Position numbers and translations under genes: made by a program. A DNA stretch of 64,000 bases, taken from positions 682,001 to 746,000 of the forward strand of contig VXAZ01003263.1 of NCBI GenBank assembly GCA_013399875.1, written 5' to 3'. Shown one piece after another: positions 1-12,558 of the stretch (within the stretch, counting starts at the first letter, position 1; the number at the start of each line of letters is the position of its first letter). A model generated the notes under the pieces. The model was not told where the DNA came from. It made no database searches and worked only from the letters and a program-made list of their open reading frames with translations. Source of the DNA: Gymnorhina tibicen. Taxonomy: Eukaryota > Chordata > Aves > Passeriformes > Artamidae.

Positions 1-2030
1 TGTATTGTTTCTACAAATCCACTTGAGAAACTAACATGAAGCCTCCTGAGTCCTATTTTAATCCAGGACCAAAAGTACACTATGCTTGTTCAACCATCAA
101 TATATGTAAATGACTTAAACATCATGTTTGTTGTTGAGCCAGCTGCACAGTCCTGATTTGGTTTAAACCACAACTATGCAATGCTTCCAGAAAATACAGC
201 AAAGTATGTATGCTGATAGACAACACATTTATGCTGAGTATTGGTACTGCAGGCACTTTTATTTAGAAACCAGTGTTATTTTCCCTGAGTCAAGCATCAT
301 ATTCTTTAAAAATAGCAGGTAAATATAATTTTGTCGAGGCCAGCTACCACTGCAGAACAACATAAGCTCCTTAAAGAAACCTTTGTCACAGACACAAAAT
401 AATTGTTGTGAATGAAACACATTACTCTCACTAAAACATTTTCCCTTGGTCTTCGCTGGAGGTACGTTAGACTTCTGAACAGACAATAGCATGTCCTACT
501 GTTTCCTACATACAGTTAGATCAATATAAGATCAGGCTGTGGCTCCAGTGCTTTGAGAAGAAATTTCACATGGATGCACTTCTCAGCAGTGACAAAATCT
601 GATTTTTCTTGATTAATTATACTGACATTAATTGCAAGGAAGTTCTCTACTTTCCAGAATTTTGTTAATTAGTAATTTTTGCGTAACATAATAGATTTTT
701 AAAGTTTGATTTTCACTTCTGGATCAGTCTACAAATAGATACTACAAATAACCCCAGGGAAAAATGTTTTCCACACAAAATCTAGATCCTGGCTATCCCA
801 CACTAACTCTCACAGATAGCAAGAACAACATGATTAAAACAAAGATTCTCTGAAGTTTAAGGACTGAGTTGAACTTCAAACCGTCTGTCAATTTTGTGCT
901 TCAGATTATCACACTTGACGCCCACAGGGAATAAAATGTTAAACCAATGCTACAGACAGACATCACAGTGCTAGACAAAGGACACAGGGCAAGCAGACAA
1001 AAAGATGCTACGATTACTTACAGATCAATATTTCATCTTATGATTCAATGAAAGGGAACTGTGGGACTATCCCCAGTCTCCCCAGGGAACAGTAAGTGTG
1101 GGTCTGAAGACTGAAATAGTCTAAAAATGCTAAAACAGCCATTTCAAGATTGCTGTAATTGATTAAAGTGCAGACTACTTCTGAAAAAGTGGTGGGTATA
1201 TGAAAGACATATACCCAGCTGAAACCCTACTTACTCAAGTAATTTTGTAGTCAGATCAGTTCCCTGATCCAATTCAATCCAGACCTGCAGGATTGCTAAC
1301 ACGAAGACTAAACAAGTGGTTTGCTTAAAGACACGGCTTTTTAAAGCACTCATAAAAATTCAGCTTAAGATTTAGGGTAAACAAAACAAACGTAATGCTT
1401 TTGTTCAAACCATAACTTCTGAAAGAAAGCATGCAACAAGGCTTTTACAAAAACCTGCATCATTTGAACTTCCAACAGGAAAAGAAAAGCTATTTCAGCA
1501 CAGCGACAGCAGTGCATGAGAACAAGCTGGCCAAGAATAAAATGAGACTGGAAGTTAAAAGGTTTCTCACCGTCAAAGGACTGATGTCCTAAGGCAACTT
1601 TCCAAGAGAAAGAGCGAAGTTGAAAAACCACAGACAAAAGCCCCAGCTAGTTTCATTCAGTAAGTTTTATGAAATTTTATTTAATATTATGCAAGCTTGT
1701 CAATGACCCAAGGCCTAGTGCCTCTTTTGGGAGCTATGGAAGTTCTTAATCGATTTCAGACAAAAATGTTTTCTCTTAACAACAGCCACTGTTTCAGCCT
1801 CTTGGGTAGAACAGCTAGCTTGTTTTTGCCCATTGCACATATGCTAGGGAAGGAAAAAGGGGAGGGATGATAAAGAACTGATGAAAATCCATCAGTTTTG
1901 CACCAGAGTGCTAAAGGGCACACATAGCAATGGGGCTTTGCTGCCTGCAGAGAATGGCCACAAATCCCCAGCAGCAAATCAGCACTCGATTAGCTGTAGG
2001 AAAGTTCTCCAAAATCATATGCATGAAGTG

Positions 2031-2360
2031 AATCATAGAATCATCAAGACTGGAAGAGACCTTTAAAAGATCCAGTCCAACTGTCCACCCAGCACTACCA
2101 TGGGAACCCCTAAACCACAATACCCAGCACCAGCTCCAGGCACCTCAAACACCTACAGGGATGGTGACTCTACCACCTCCCTGGGCAACCTATTCCAATG
2201 CCTGACCACCCTAACAGTGAAAAATTTTTTTCTAGTATCTAATCTGAATCTCCCCGCTTAAGGCCATTTCCTCTTGTCCTCTCACTGCTGTAACAGCAGA
2301 AGAGAATGGCCCCCACCTCACTGCAACCTCCTTTCGGACAGTTGTAGAGAGCGATGAGGT
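2031..2360 (-). repeat. CR1 LINE 3'-end fragment
   Basis: On the plus strand the fragment begins with AATCATAGAATCATC, the complement of the CR1 3' tail. It then reads through the typical reverse-complement CR1 3' region: the 'gaagagacctttaaaagatc' motif, 'ccctgggcaacctattcc', 'cctcttgtcctctcactg' and 'gttgtagagagcgatgaggt'. The element is therefore inserted on the minus strand, the same orientation as SHROOM2. It is 5'-truncated, as is usual for CR1, and diverged, so it is old. The left end is clear. The right end is where recognisable similarity stops and is approximate. It lies in intron 2 and has no intact reading frame. Confidence 0.9.
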
Positions 2361-3429
2361 ATGAGCGAGTAACAAGAATGACACAGCTGTGTCTCTCATG
2401 ACAGTATTCCTGCACCAAACCTGCCATTTCCAAAGATAGATCAGAATTCACAGATTCTGAGCAAATTACTATCGTAAAATTGAAAAGCACCAAGAAAGAG
2501 GGAATCTTTCTACTTAGTCTGAAGCTTTTCCTGGTAATTAAGACTTGCTGTCTTGGCAGATTCTTCAGTGTCTATAAAACTTCTCAACCCTGAAATTCTC
2601 CCTTTCTCTGACTGGAACAGCTGATGTAACCTCTACTAACAGAAATGCTTTTACTGAAATAGCCAGCACAAGTTGGAACTGCTGAACATCAACATGATTC
2701 ATGGTAGTTGTGAATGTATTTTATTTTGCATTTATTAGCTTCAATGCTACAAAAATTGGTAAGAGCTTCCAGAAGTAGCTATTGTTGAGGATAGAAACTA
2801 TCAGCTGTGAAAGAGCTCCAGGTTCCTGTAATTCCTTCTATCAAAAATACCTTCTAAAACCAAAGGTGAAAAGCACGTTTTTGTACCTCTCTTACCTATC
2901 AGTGCTTACCTATCACAAAAGATTGTCCTCACTTAAGACAGCCTCAAACAGTCATTATACTTACAGACTGGATAATCATACCCATCAAGCTGAAATTCTT
3001 GGCATTTTCTGTGTTGCATCAAAATTCTTTTTTGATTCTAACAAATTCTCACATGAAAGACTGGCTGGTATGATTTGCTAACAGTAATTAATTAGGAAGT
3101 TCTGATACACCAGAGTAGGAAATTACCAAGAAAGATCATGTTGTTCAGATTTCTTGGTTGGAATTTTTTTCAGACATTACAAGATTTAACCTACTTTAAC
3201 AGCGGTTCACTTCCGTCAAAAGTATCTTATGAAAATTATTTTTAACTCAAGTTAGTAAAAATAGCATGAACTTAAAAGTCACAAATCAAAACGACAAAAT
3301 AAAAAGTTTTCATACCAAAAATATGTTCCGTTTTGATAAACTACTTCACTTTTCCCCTCCACTAACTGCAAGTACTCTTCATGCAAACCACTTATGAAAT
3401 GCTTGAGACCTCAAATACTTTCGGAGTCA

Positions 3430-3690
3430 GAAAATGCTTTTCCAAAAGCCTCCCGTGTAACCCGCTCCTCGCAGCACAGCTGGCCCGCACAGCACATGCA
3501 CTAAAGAGCACTGGCTGTGTCCGCACACCAAAGGCAGGGAAGCAGGGCTGACAGCCTGCTTTGGGCACTGCACTTCAGGGGGACAGAGACGGTGTCCTGA
3601 CTCATCACATCACAACAGCGTTCACAGAATGTATTGCCTCGGGTTTTGCTCCGGTCAACAGGCTGCCTCTCTCCATCTTCTTCCATAAGG
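3430..3690. other. GC/CpG-richer patch 150 bp beyond exon 2
   Basis: This stretch of intron 2 holds noticeably more CpG dinucleotides and G+C than the surrounding AT-rich sequence, for example 'cctcgggttttgctccgg' near 3637. It does not continue the SHROOM2 reading frame and shows no repeat family I can name. It could be an unrecognised old repeat or a conserved regulatory element. What is visible is only the composition. Confidence 0.35.
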
Positions 3691-3838
3691 GGTGTGTGTT
3701 TACGGAGGAGGTTACCACCACATAATACGCACATTAATAATACTGAATGAAAGTCATGAACTTGCCAAATCTTGGCAAATTTAGTTGCCCAGTAGCTTCT
3801 AGGCTGAAACACATTTGGTTTTCCAGCTAATGACACAA

Positions 3839-3996
<158 letters not shown>

Positions 3997-4014
3997 CTAG
4001 AAAAAAAAAAAAAA
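3997..4014 (-). other. SHROOM2: Splice acceptor of SHROOM2 exon 2
   Basis: On the minus strand an unbroken run of 14 T is followed by CTAG and then the exon's ATA GAA. This is a strong polypyrimidine tract plus AG acceptor, and it gives the phase-0 start expected for this exon. Confidence 0.9.
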
Positions 4015-4239
4015 CATGTAACAAATGGTACGATTATATAGGTTGCATAGTGACACCTTTAAAATAAGCTAATGAGCTTTCAATACTGGCTTCAACAAAA
4101 ATTAATACAATAATTAAGTGCTTAACATAATTAAGAAGACACGTTAAAAATCATGATAAAGAAATAGTAATTATACAGAGACAATTAGAATAGGAAAGAA
4201 ATAAAAGAGAGGAAACCTCCTGAGAAAGCTAGAAAGCTT

Positions 4240-4453
4240 GAGGGAAATTGGGTAATATAAGGAAGAACTTCTTTGCTGTGCATGCACTGGAACAGATTGC
4301 CCAGAGAGGCTGTGGAGACTGCCTTCGCTGGAGATATTCAAGAACTGTCTGGATGCAAATCTGTGCTCTGGGTTGACCCTGCTTGAGCAGGGAGGCTGGA
4401 CCAGATGATCCACTGTGGTCCCTTCCAACTTGTCTCATTCTGTGATTCTGTGA
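4240..4453 (+). repeat. CR1 LINE 3'-end fragment
   Basis: The plus strand reads in the CR1 sense direction: 'aaggaagaacttctttgctg', 'cactggaacagattgccc', 'agagaggctgtggagactgc', 'ggaccagatgatccactg', 'gtcccttccaactt', and finally the tail ATTCTGTGATTCTGTG. The 3' end is intact. The 5' end is truncated or diverged beyond recognition near 4240. It lies about 240 bp upstream of exon 2, antisense to SHROOM2. The paired short minus-strand open frames over it are the antisense of this element. Confidence 0.9.
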
Positions 4454-4954
4454 AAAGCATCTGTCATCTTGACCTCAGTTCAATACTGAACATGTAATCA
4501 CACTTGCAAACAGAGCTTTGGGCAGACATCTTAAAAAATGGCTCTCTAGAGAAGGTAGCCAATAATATTAGCCATTTTGTCAATAATACTAACATACAGC
4601 CAACTCAAAAAATCTGGCATGGCAATGAAATCCCAAAATATTGCTTTACAAGCTGGTCTAGAAAACAACGGTATTTTCATCAGGAACATAACATTTAGGA
4701 GAATTTACCACCCATACAGCTAATTAACAGCTTTGTCTTAAAAACAAAGTGATACTAAGAGAAATTCACTGGAAGATTATTTTGCTGCCACAGGCATCTC
4801 TTGAATGCATTAAATTTTTACACAATTGTTCATAACATGTGGCAAAAACACAAGATAAATTAAAGAGTCAGGCTCTTGCAAATCCCACCCTAAGTCAAAA
4901 AACCCCATGTTACAAGTTACGCATTTTCAAAATTTAAAACAAATCTCAAAAGCT

Positions 4955-5292
4955 TGATCAGACAGCTTAACAAGTACCAACAGTTTGAACTGATTTCAAA
5001 CAATAATTACAAGGATGTTATGAGGTTATGCAAGAAGAAAATTAGAAGGCCCAAAGCCCAGCTAGAACTTAATCTGGCTACTGCTGTAAAAGACAATAAA
5101 AAATATTTTCATAAATACATTAGCAAGCAAAGGAGGGCTAAGGAAAATCTTTATCCTTCACTGGATGTGTGGGGACCATTCCCTTAAAAGATGGGGCACA
5201 TAAGTTTAGTGGTGGACAGGGCAGTGCTAGGTTAACAACTGGATTCTGTGATCCTAGAGCTATTTTCCAAACTAAAAAAGTCTATGATTCTA
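4955..5292 (+). repeat. CR1 LINE, internally deleted: ORF2 fragment joined to 3' end
   Basis: From about 4955 to 5165 the plus-strand frame encodes YKDVMRLCKKKIRRPKAQLE, then LNLATAVKDNKKYFHKYISK and QRRAKENLYPSLDV. This matches the CR1 ORF2 segment between endonuclease and reverse transcriptase, where avian copies read like KAQLELNLA...DNKK.F.KYI..KR..KEN. Directly after it, about 5200-5292 is the CR1 3' end (TTTAGTGGTGGACAGGGCAG, then gatcctagagctattttcca, then TCTATGATTCTAAG). The reverse transcriptase and the rest of ORF2 are missing between them. The ORF2 part ends in a stop at 5185-5187. It is a dead fragment, antisense to SHROOM2 in intron 1. Confidence 0.85.
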
Positions 5293-8200
5293 AGTATAGC
5301 TGTAGGTACTGAACACTTTGCAATTCAATCTCTTGGCTTTCTAGTTTCTTCCTATCTCCTTTGCTGTCAACACAGCCTCTGGCTTCTGAGTTGCTTGGCT
5401 TCATGATCTATGTATTTAATTTTATTCCTCCCGCACTAGCTCAAAATCTATATCCCACATCTTCCTGCACATTTGACACTTTGTCTTCAATGCAAAGACT
5501 TTCATTTAGGTCTTCATTATATTTTACATTGACTACAGTATCTCTGAGTCCCACATTAATAAATGTCAGCAAATTTACAAAGAGTAATTCCTTGTAATCA
5601 CCCCAACTGCAGAACGCTTCATAAAGAACTGCCATCTTCTGAGGCACCAAAGTCAATCCGCAATGAGATAAATCCAGAGGAAAGTAACTTCATGAATTTT
5701 GAAGCTCACAGTACAGCTTTTAGAAAGAGTCCAGCAACAAAAATCTAAATTAAATAACCTAATAAAAAAAGCAATATCTCTTGATGAAAGTACTTTACGA
5801 TGATCTCATAGAGCACTCAATCTCATTGCAGGCACATAAAAGCTCTCTTTATGTAAGTTCATGATAGATGTTTTTAAAAATCTTCAGGCCTGTAAACCTA
5901 AGCCAAAAAGAATACTATGAAAAATGCTTAGTCTTATATACCATTCTAAACCACGCAATAGTAATCAAGAAACTTTATTTCCAGAACTTATCTTAAAAAA
6001 ACCCCAGATAATTGAAGACAGAGCAAGTTTCTACATCCCCATACATCTAGTTTTCAAGTTATGACCTGTCCTCTGACCTGCTCACATATCCTCTGAGCAT
6101 CAAGAATTTACCAGAATACCAAAATATCACTGCAAATCCTCATTTACATTGGAAACAAGGGAGTAGCAGTGGAAATTGCTTATACTTAAGTAAAGATTTC
6201 AGTTCAGAGATGTCAAGTATAGAGCATCTGCCATATAAGGGACACTGAAATCAGGCTGAGCAGAACAAGAGAACAGGCAGCCTGGGACTCCTATCTGAAG
6301 CCAAATAAGTTAGAAGAGTGGACAGAGTTAAGGAAAGTCAGAGTTAAATCACTAGAATTGTAGGTGGAAGGTCAAGGGGGGAGGGGGAGATGGGACAGGA
6401 CACATATGGCAGGGGGTAGAGAGGGAAAGTATCTTGGAGGACACGCTTTAAATTCCAAATGTAAATGTCAACCATTTGCAGCCCTTAAGCCCCAAGCAAG
6501 GCACCCAAACATAATGACAAGGCTGAGATGTCCCTGGGCCCCAAAACACCTCAACAGGATTTTTGTCAGTATTAAAAAAAAAAAAAAGGTGTGGGGGGGA
6601 AATCTGTCTCCTAGGGTTTGAAGGAATGTTCATTGTTCTCAGTAAGCATGTTTGTTTTTTCTTCAGGCTGGCAATGCACTGACAGCAGGGAGTATTCAGT
6701 TACCCCCTCTGAGTTTTAATTTCAGCAGGGAAACTACACATTCCACACAAAGCAAGCTTTCCAAAGAGACTCTGGCTGTCCAAAACAACATTAATCAAAA
6801 AACCTCAAAAAGTATTTAAAAAATCAAAACCCAAACACAAAGCTGAAGCCATCCTCATGAAAACTTCAAGTGACTTTAAGATCTTGTCTTCAGACCACCT
6901 GCAGGTAGGGAGAATAAAAACTACACATCCATTCACAGTAGAAGTCTTTTCAAGCTGAATAAATTTAAACATAAAGCTTTCATATTCAGATCTCCAAATG
7001 TCTGCACAGATATTATTCCACTTGACAATACACTTTTAAGGGGAAATGGGAAAGTTAGACAGGAAAAATACAATTTCTTCTGTTACACTAGAAGTCCTTC
7101 TTTTAGTCATAACAACTAAAAACATTAGGCTTTGCACACATACATATAAAGAAACACAGCCAGAAATATCCATGAGGAAAAGGCCTCTTCAAATATACTG
7201 CTATATTAACCTGCCTTCTTTGTGCAAAACTGGACAATGCCATTCCAGCTGCTACTTCAGGTTTTCTCTTCTTCTGTTTACTAGTTTTATTGTCTTTATT
7301 TATTTACCCATTGACTAACTTTCCACCTCATCAGGCCTTAACTAGAAGTGTAAATACCAACCAAAAACATTTTAGAACTAGCAAATACACTCAAAAATGT
7401 CATTATTTCTCACACCTCAACCATGAATGTATTTCACTCACCATCTGCATAGTCAGCTGTGCTATGCTGCGTTCAGGATTTAAGCCCAGCTTTTAAGACT
7501 GAAGCCTGTATTACTTATCTACCTAGCATCAACTTCTTTTAGGATTTCAGGTGTCCAGAAAACTAGGTCAATAGCTGAAAATAAAGACTTGAAAATGCAG
7601 AGGGAGGTTTTAAGATGAAGTCTTTAAAGAACGATCAGGAAGAAGAGATCTGCCTCAGTCACTGTCAGCTGGCAGATATGACTGGATGTGACCCAGCGGG
7701 AACTGAACTCCCATAAGCACACACATCTTAACATTTTTATAGCAATAGCAGGAAACAAAAGACATAAAAGAAAAACAATCAACACCTTATTTTCTTATAA
7801 ATAAGAGACATAAGCCTTCAACAAACATATATAGTTACACAGCTTATCTTGAATGAGCAAGGATTCTAGAAATGCCCTCAAACCATGCTTTTGTTATGTA
7901 TTAAAAAATCATACCCTCCTACTATGCTAAATTAACAAGTGTAAACATGTTGACTTCCTATCCTTAGCAGTGATGTTGGTATGCTACCAAAAAAAGTGTT
8001 TTCAAAAGGACATGAAAAGGATGTTTGTTGACCAAAAGCATCTGCTTTGACAGGCTCCATCTCTCACCCTGCTGTCCCTGATGACCTCTCCACAGCCAAG
8101 AGCAAAAGCAAACTTTGGGATCAGGGAGGATTGTGAGTGCAGACTTTGCCATCATAACAGTATCTAAATTAATTGTCACATCTTTCCAAATTTATTTTGC

Positions 8201-10825
8201 TTGTATCACATCCACAAAACAGGAAGACACACTGATTAAAAATGTAGATATGAGGATTTAAAAAAATTATTGAAAAAACAACACACACATAAAACTAGTA
8301 TGTGAAATTCTTCCTCTAAAAAGAAGATACAGCCTTGAAACATGGGAAGAGCTGAGCCATGGAGAAAATGCCTAACAGCTAGATACACAAACACATTCAG
8401 AGGATACTTACAAGTCTGTATTCCTCCTGTTGGTAATAAACAGAAAGGGCAAAATAATGGCCTATCTTTCCAGCTTTGAATTGCTGCAGTGTAGATGGGG
8501 AGCACCAATTCTAGCATGTGACCCCTTCACTTCTGTGTTTATCAGGTCTGATGCTTTACTTAAAATACCCACATTCCTCTATAGGCACCTGTATAAACAA
8601 GCAGGAGACAGGTTGGGGAAACGCTGTGTCATATGAGAGATCTAGTTTTGTTTACAAAGCCAACAGTTTCTTGTCTGTGCTCTCTTTGGACAGGGTGGGA
8701 GACGGGATGGAAACCCAAACCCACAGACAAACACAGGAAAAAACAGCACCACTTATCAGCATTCTGCTATCAGCTGTGATAAACTATTTTATCATAATTC
8801 ATTTCTTGTACAGCCAAGAAATGTTTCTGTGGTTGTTTGTATTATGAGTATCTAATACAGTTTTTCCACAAACCTAACAATCTTTGTAGAAGATCTTCAG
8901 AATAAATAAAATCTGGAAAGTGTCAATTATTTTGATTTGTGAAGAGTTAAACAAAGGAGAAAAACCTCTACAGTTCAAGCCTGGCATTTGTGTAACTTTG
9001 AGGAACAAAGTGAAAAGTAACAGAACTAACCTAAAGTAACAGAACTGACCTAACTCCAGCTATACATTCTGCAATGCATTCTTGAGTGGTAAGGGCTGCA
9101 TTCACCAGCAACACTCATGGCTCAGACTGAAGCAGGATAAAAGAGAGGTGCAAACTCCAACAGGACCTAAGTGGTCCAAAGACAATGGGTGTGTATATGT
9201 AAGGCATCACACATAGGCATGCATACACTAGAAGCTGGGCAAGGCATTTGACTTTACATTCCTACACATCTTTTCTCTCCCACTCTACCTGGACTTGGAA
9301 AGAGACTGTCTGGGAAGACACCTGTCAGGGAAGAAACTCCAGTCCCATTTTACACATGGGCTCAGAAGCATATATGGAAACAAGGCCCAAAACAATGCAG
9401 CATTGCTGCAAGAAAGCAAGGAATTCCACAAACCATGTTAATGGAGGGTACCTGTAATCCTGAACCACCTCTTCCCACGGACTGCAGCTTAAATAATCAG
9501 CATTAACTACCCAACATGAACTTTAAACACCACCATACAAAGAAAAGAAAACTTAATGATGGGCTACCAACTTGTGAACTCTAGGCCTATGCAATACTAC
9601 CCAATATTATTAACTTGACAGTTGCTGCACTTGGATCAGGCAGGTGGGTGTCTGCTGCATTTGGTGACACTCTAACTTAGCACAGAAGCCAGAACTTCCC
9701 TTTTGCCTGGTATCATAAATTCACACCTCACAGCCATTGTCCATACCTGCTCTTCCTGAGATTATCTTTAAACATTACAGCAAACAACATTAAATTTTAG
9801 GAATGTTTAGTCCAGGGCAATGTATTTCCCTAACAGCAGTTTCTTTCTTCCCTAGACCCGAGGGAAACAGTTCATGGTCACTGTCACAAAACCACTGAAC
9901 AGGTGAAGAAATCCCCCTCATCCAGCTGCTTTTTCAAAGTGTTCCCCATTGTGCTGCACAGATCTTGAGCTGGCAGGAGCCCTGCCTTCTGTCAACAAGT
10001 GATTCTTAAAAATCAAAATGGAAGCATTTTTTTAAAGGGTAGAGTTCACTAATAGGACACGGTCTATCACAGCCCTTTCTAATTGCTTGTTATTTAGTGT
10101 ATTGAAATATTTGCATATTTGCCCAGCAATCTTTTCCTCTCCTTGTTGTTTTTTGCTTAAAAAAAAGCATCATATTTTGAAAAGCTAACTGTTGGTACAG
10201 TTCTTTAAGTATTTATTATGTTTTTATAATGGTGTCCATGCCACTTTTTTGACTAAGGACTGCCATCACTTCCGCTAGAACAGGTCATTTTTGTGGGGGA
10301 TTTATTACAGCTGTAAACACTGACTCCAGGCTGAAACCTAGCTGCAGAGCTCCTCAAGCCAGAAATGTTCAAGAAGTATGGTAAAACATCCACCACTTCT
10401 CTCTTTAACAATTCATACATAAACTGATTAATATTTCAGTTCAACCTACATTCAAAATAATACCTACCATAAGCCTGTGAGTAAATCTTTCCAATTATAA
10501 ATCATCAGTTACGATTTCTAAAGAGGTTACAGTTATTATATCTGTTTCTTTAAATCACTGGGTTGTTATGGACTGAAGACCAATTAAAGTACTTGAAGTT
10601 AAAAATTTAATGAAGCTTTTCCTCAAGAAACTAATGATAACAATTTCCAGATGAAAAGTATCAGGAAGAGAAACTTCATGTACATTTGTAGGTTTTAAAA
10701 AACTGAACAACAGATGTTTATTTTTAAAGGTTTTTTTTCGAAGTGATTCCATTGTTTCAGCAACAGAAGTTGGAAACTTTTCATCACTGGTGAACACTTC
10801 TACTGGAAATAAATTAATAATAATT
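5293..10825. other. Intron 1 stretch with no gene
   Basis: This is AT-rich intronic sequence. I see a purine-rich patch at 6360-6430, a poly-A run followed by a G run at 6571-6600, and a 19-bp tandem duplication at 9014-9051. I recognise no repeat family, exon or RNA gene. Confidence 0.6.
9014..9051. repeat. 19-bp tandem duplication
   Basis: AAAGTAACAGAACTAACCT at 9014-9032 is immediately followed by AAAGTAACAGAACTGACCT at 9033-9051, with one mismatch. This is a simple local duplication inside intron 1, probably recent given the near identity. Confidence 0.9.
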
Positions 10826-10892
10826 TAAAAAAAAAAAACCAAACAAAAAACCCCAAAACAAAAACCCAGAACCCACAAACCCCCAGAAACCC
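10826..10892. repeat. A/C-rich low-complexity tract with G-quadruplex motif on minus strand
   Basis: Poly-A passes into A-and-C runs. On the minus strand, the sense strand of SHROOM2, the segment 10892-10865 has four runs of at least three G with loops of 5, 5 and 4 bases, which meets the usual G-quadruplex pattern. A further run of four G lies at 10854-10851. Tracts of this kind recur in this intron (14367, 51207). Confidence 0.8.
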
Positions 10893-12527
10893 TTGATGAT
10901 TGGAAAGCATAGAGCTAATGTATCAAAAAAATATATATATACAGGTGGGGCTGCTGAGTGTCAAGAACTTAGCTGGTTTTTTGCCATTAGTACCTAAGCT
11001 TAACTAGTCACATTTTAGGGCTTCTAAATAATATTTGCACATAACCCAGAGCAGCACACCTGCATATATTCCATCTCTACAAAGCAACTAAACACAGCCA
11101 AACTGCAGTCTTTGGGACTCTTTCTATGCAAACACTCCTCTAGGGCAGCACAGGACCGTCAGGGAAGCTTCTTAGCTCTTACAGTCCCCACAAGCCTAAA
11201 CTGACACCCAGGCCAGAGCAAAGCCAAAACAGACCCAGCTTACCTGGAGTAAGAATAAGGCCAAGACAAGAATTGAAAAGATTGAAGTGAGTGAAGATTC
11301 TGGAAGCAGGGGTGATGGCAGAAGCCTGCTGGTAGCGTTGATCCTGAAACTAAACAACTCCAGTCCCATCCCCCCCTCACACCAAAATAACACTTGCAAA
11401 GCATAGCTTAAGCTCTGATTTTTTTTCCTAGCACATCACCCTCATCTAAACACCTTCCTACTGCTGTTTGGTACAGCATTCATCCAGACCATCTGTACAC
11501 AACTTATTCAAAGATTACTGAGAAATAACTCCCATTTACTTTTAGCCGTGGGTTTGGTTTTGCATTTTACAGAAGCTACTGGCATATCCAGCCCAGACGA
11601 ACCCATCTGTAGTCTCAGATACCTTACACTGTTTTTAAACATATTTTGCTATCTTTTTGCTTTTCCTTCCAAATGACGAAATAATCTGTACAAGAATGGA
11701 GTGAATAATTTTGCTATGAAAAGAAATACCCAGCTGAAGAGAACTACTTTCTCTATAGACGGTTTACTTATTCTAACAAACCTCCTACCAGAGAGGTTTG
11801 AAAAGGTTGGATTATCCATATTTACGTGTTTGAGTTTACTTATGGATGATTATATATACAGGCTGTTTATGTATGCAATCTGCGCAGTAAACATTAAGCA
11901 TTTTTATAGGTCTACATTTTTGTACTTTCAGCTATTACAAGCAATGATAAGAATGGTTTATAAAGAGGTTATGCCTAGAAACAACTTGTATTTTATCTAT
12001 TCAAACTGATAACAGGAACAGACTTCCAAGAGGAAAAATATGACCTGACAAAGTAATCTTTACAATCATAAGGTTCAAGGTTTTTTACTTTGCAACTATC
12101 ATACGCTTTCAACAACGCTGGTTTATCTTTCTGCCTTCCTGTCCATCTCAGGACAATAATGTCACCATTTGCCAATGCGCCCTTGACAAAAACAGACTGA
12201 ATGCAATCCAACAGCCTGCAAAACCACTGCGTAATTAGGGAAAAGGTAGAAGTCACTGACAAATCAAATTTAAAAATACCCTGAATGTGTCTGTATGATC
12301 GTGTAGACAGGACTGTGCATTAATTAAAAAGGGAAAAGACCAGTTTCATCAACTTGCAGTTTGTAAAGAACTTCACAATGCCTGAAAGATAGACATTAAC
12401 AAACCTAGTGGATAGCAACAGTATCCTTACCAAATATAAATTTAACTATTTCATACAGTCTATCAGGCTAAATGTGACCTTTTACAAAGTTACATCTGTG
12501 CCTATATCTACAGACTGCTGTGGTTTC

Positions 12528-12558
<31 letters not shown>

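Noticed and set aside
3501..3836. Minus-strand frame with RSYWATKF, faintly like the start of SHROOM2 exon 3
   Set aside because: It lies directly after the exon 2 donor. The similarity is a handful of residues, the frame and splice acceptor do not fit, and the rest does not match.
4171..4438. Two overlapping minus-strand frames near exon 2
   Set aside because: They are antisense to the CR1 fragment at 4240-4453.
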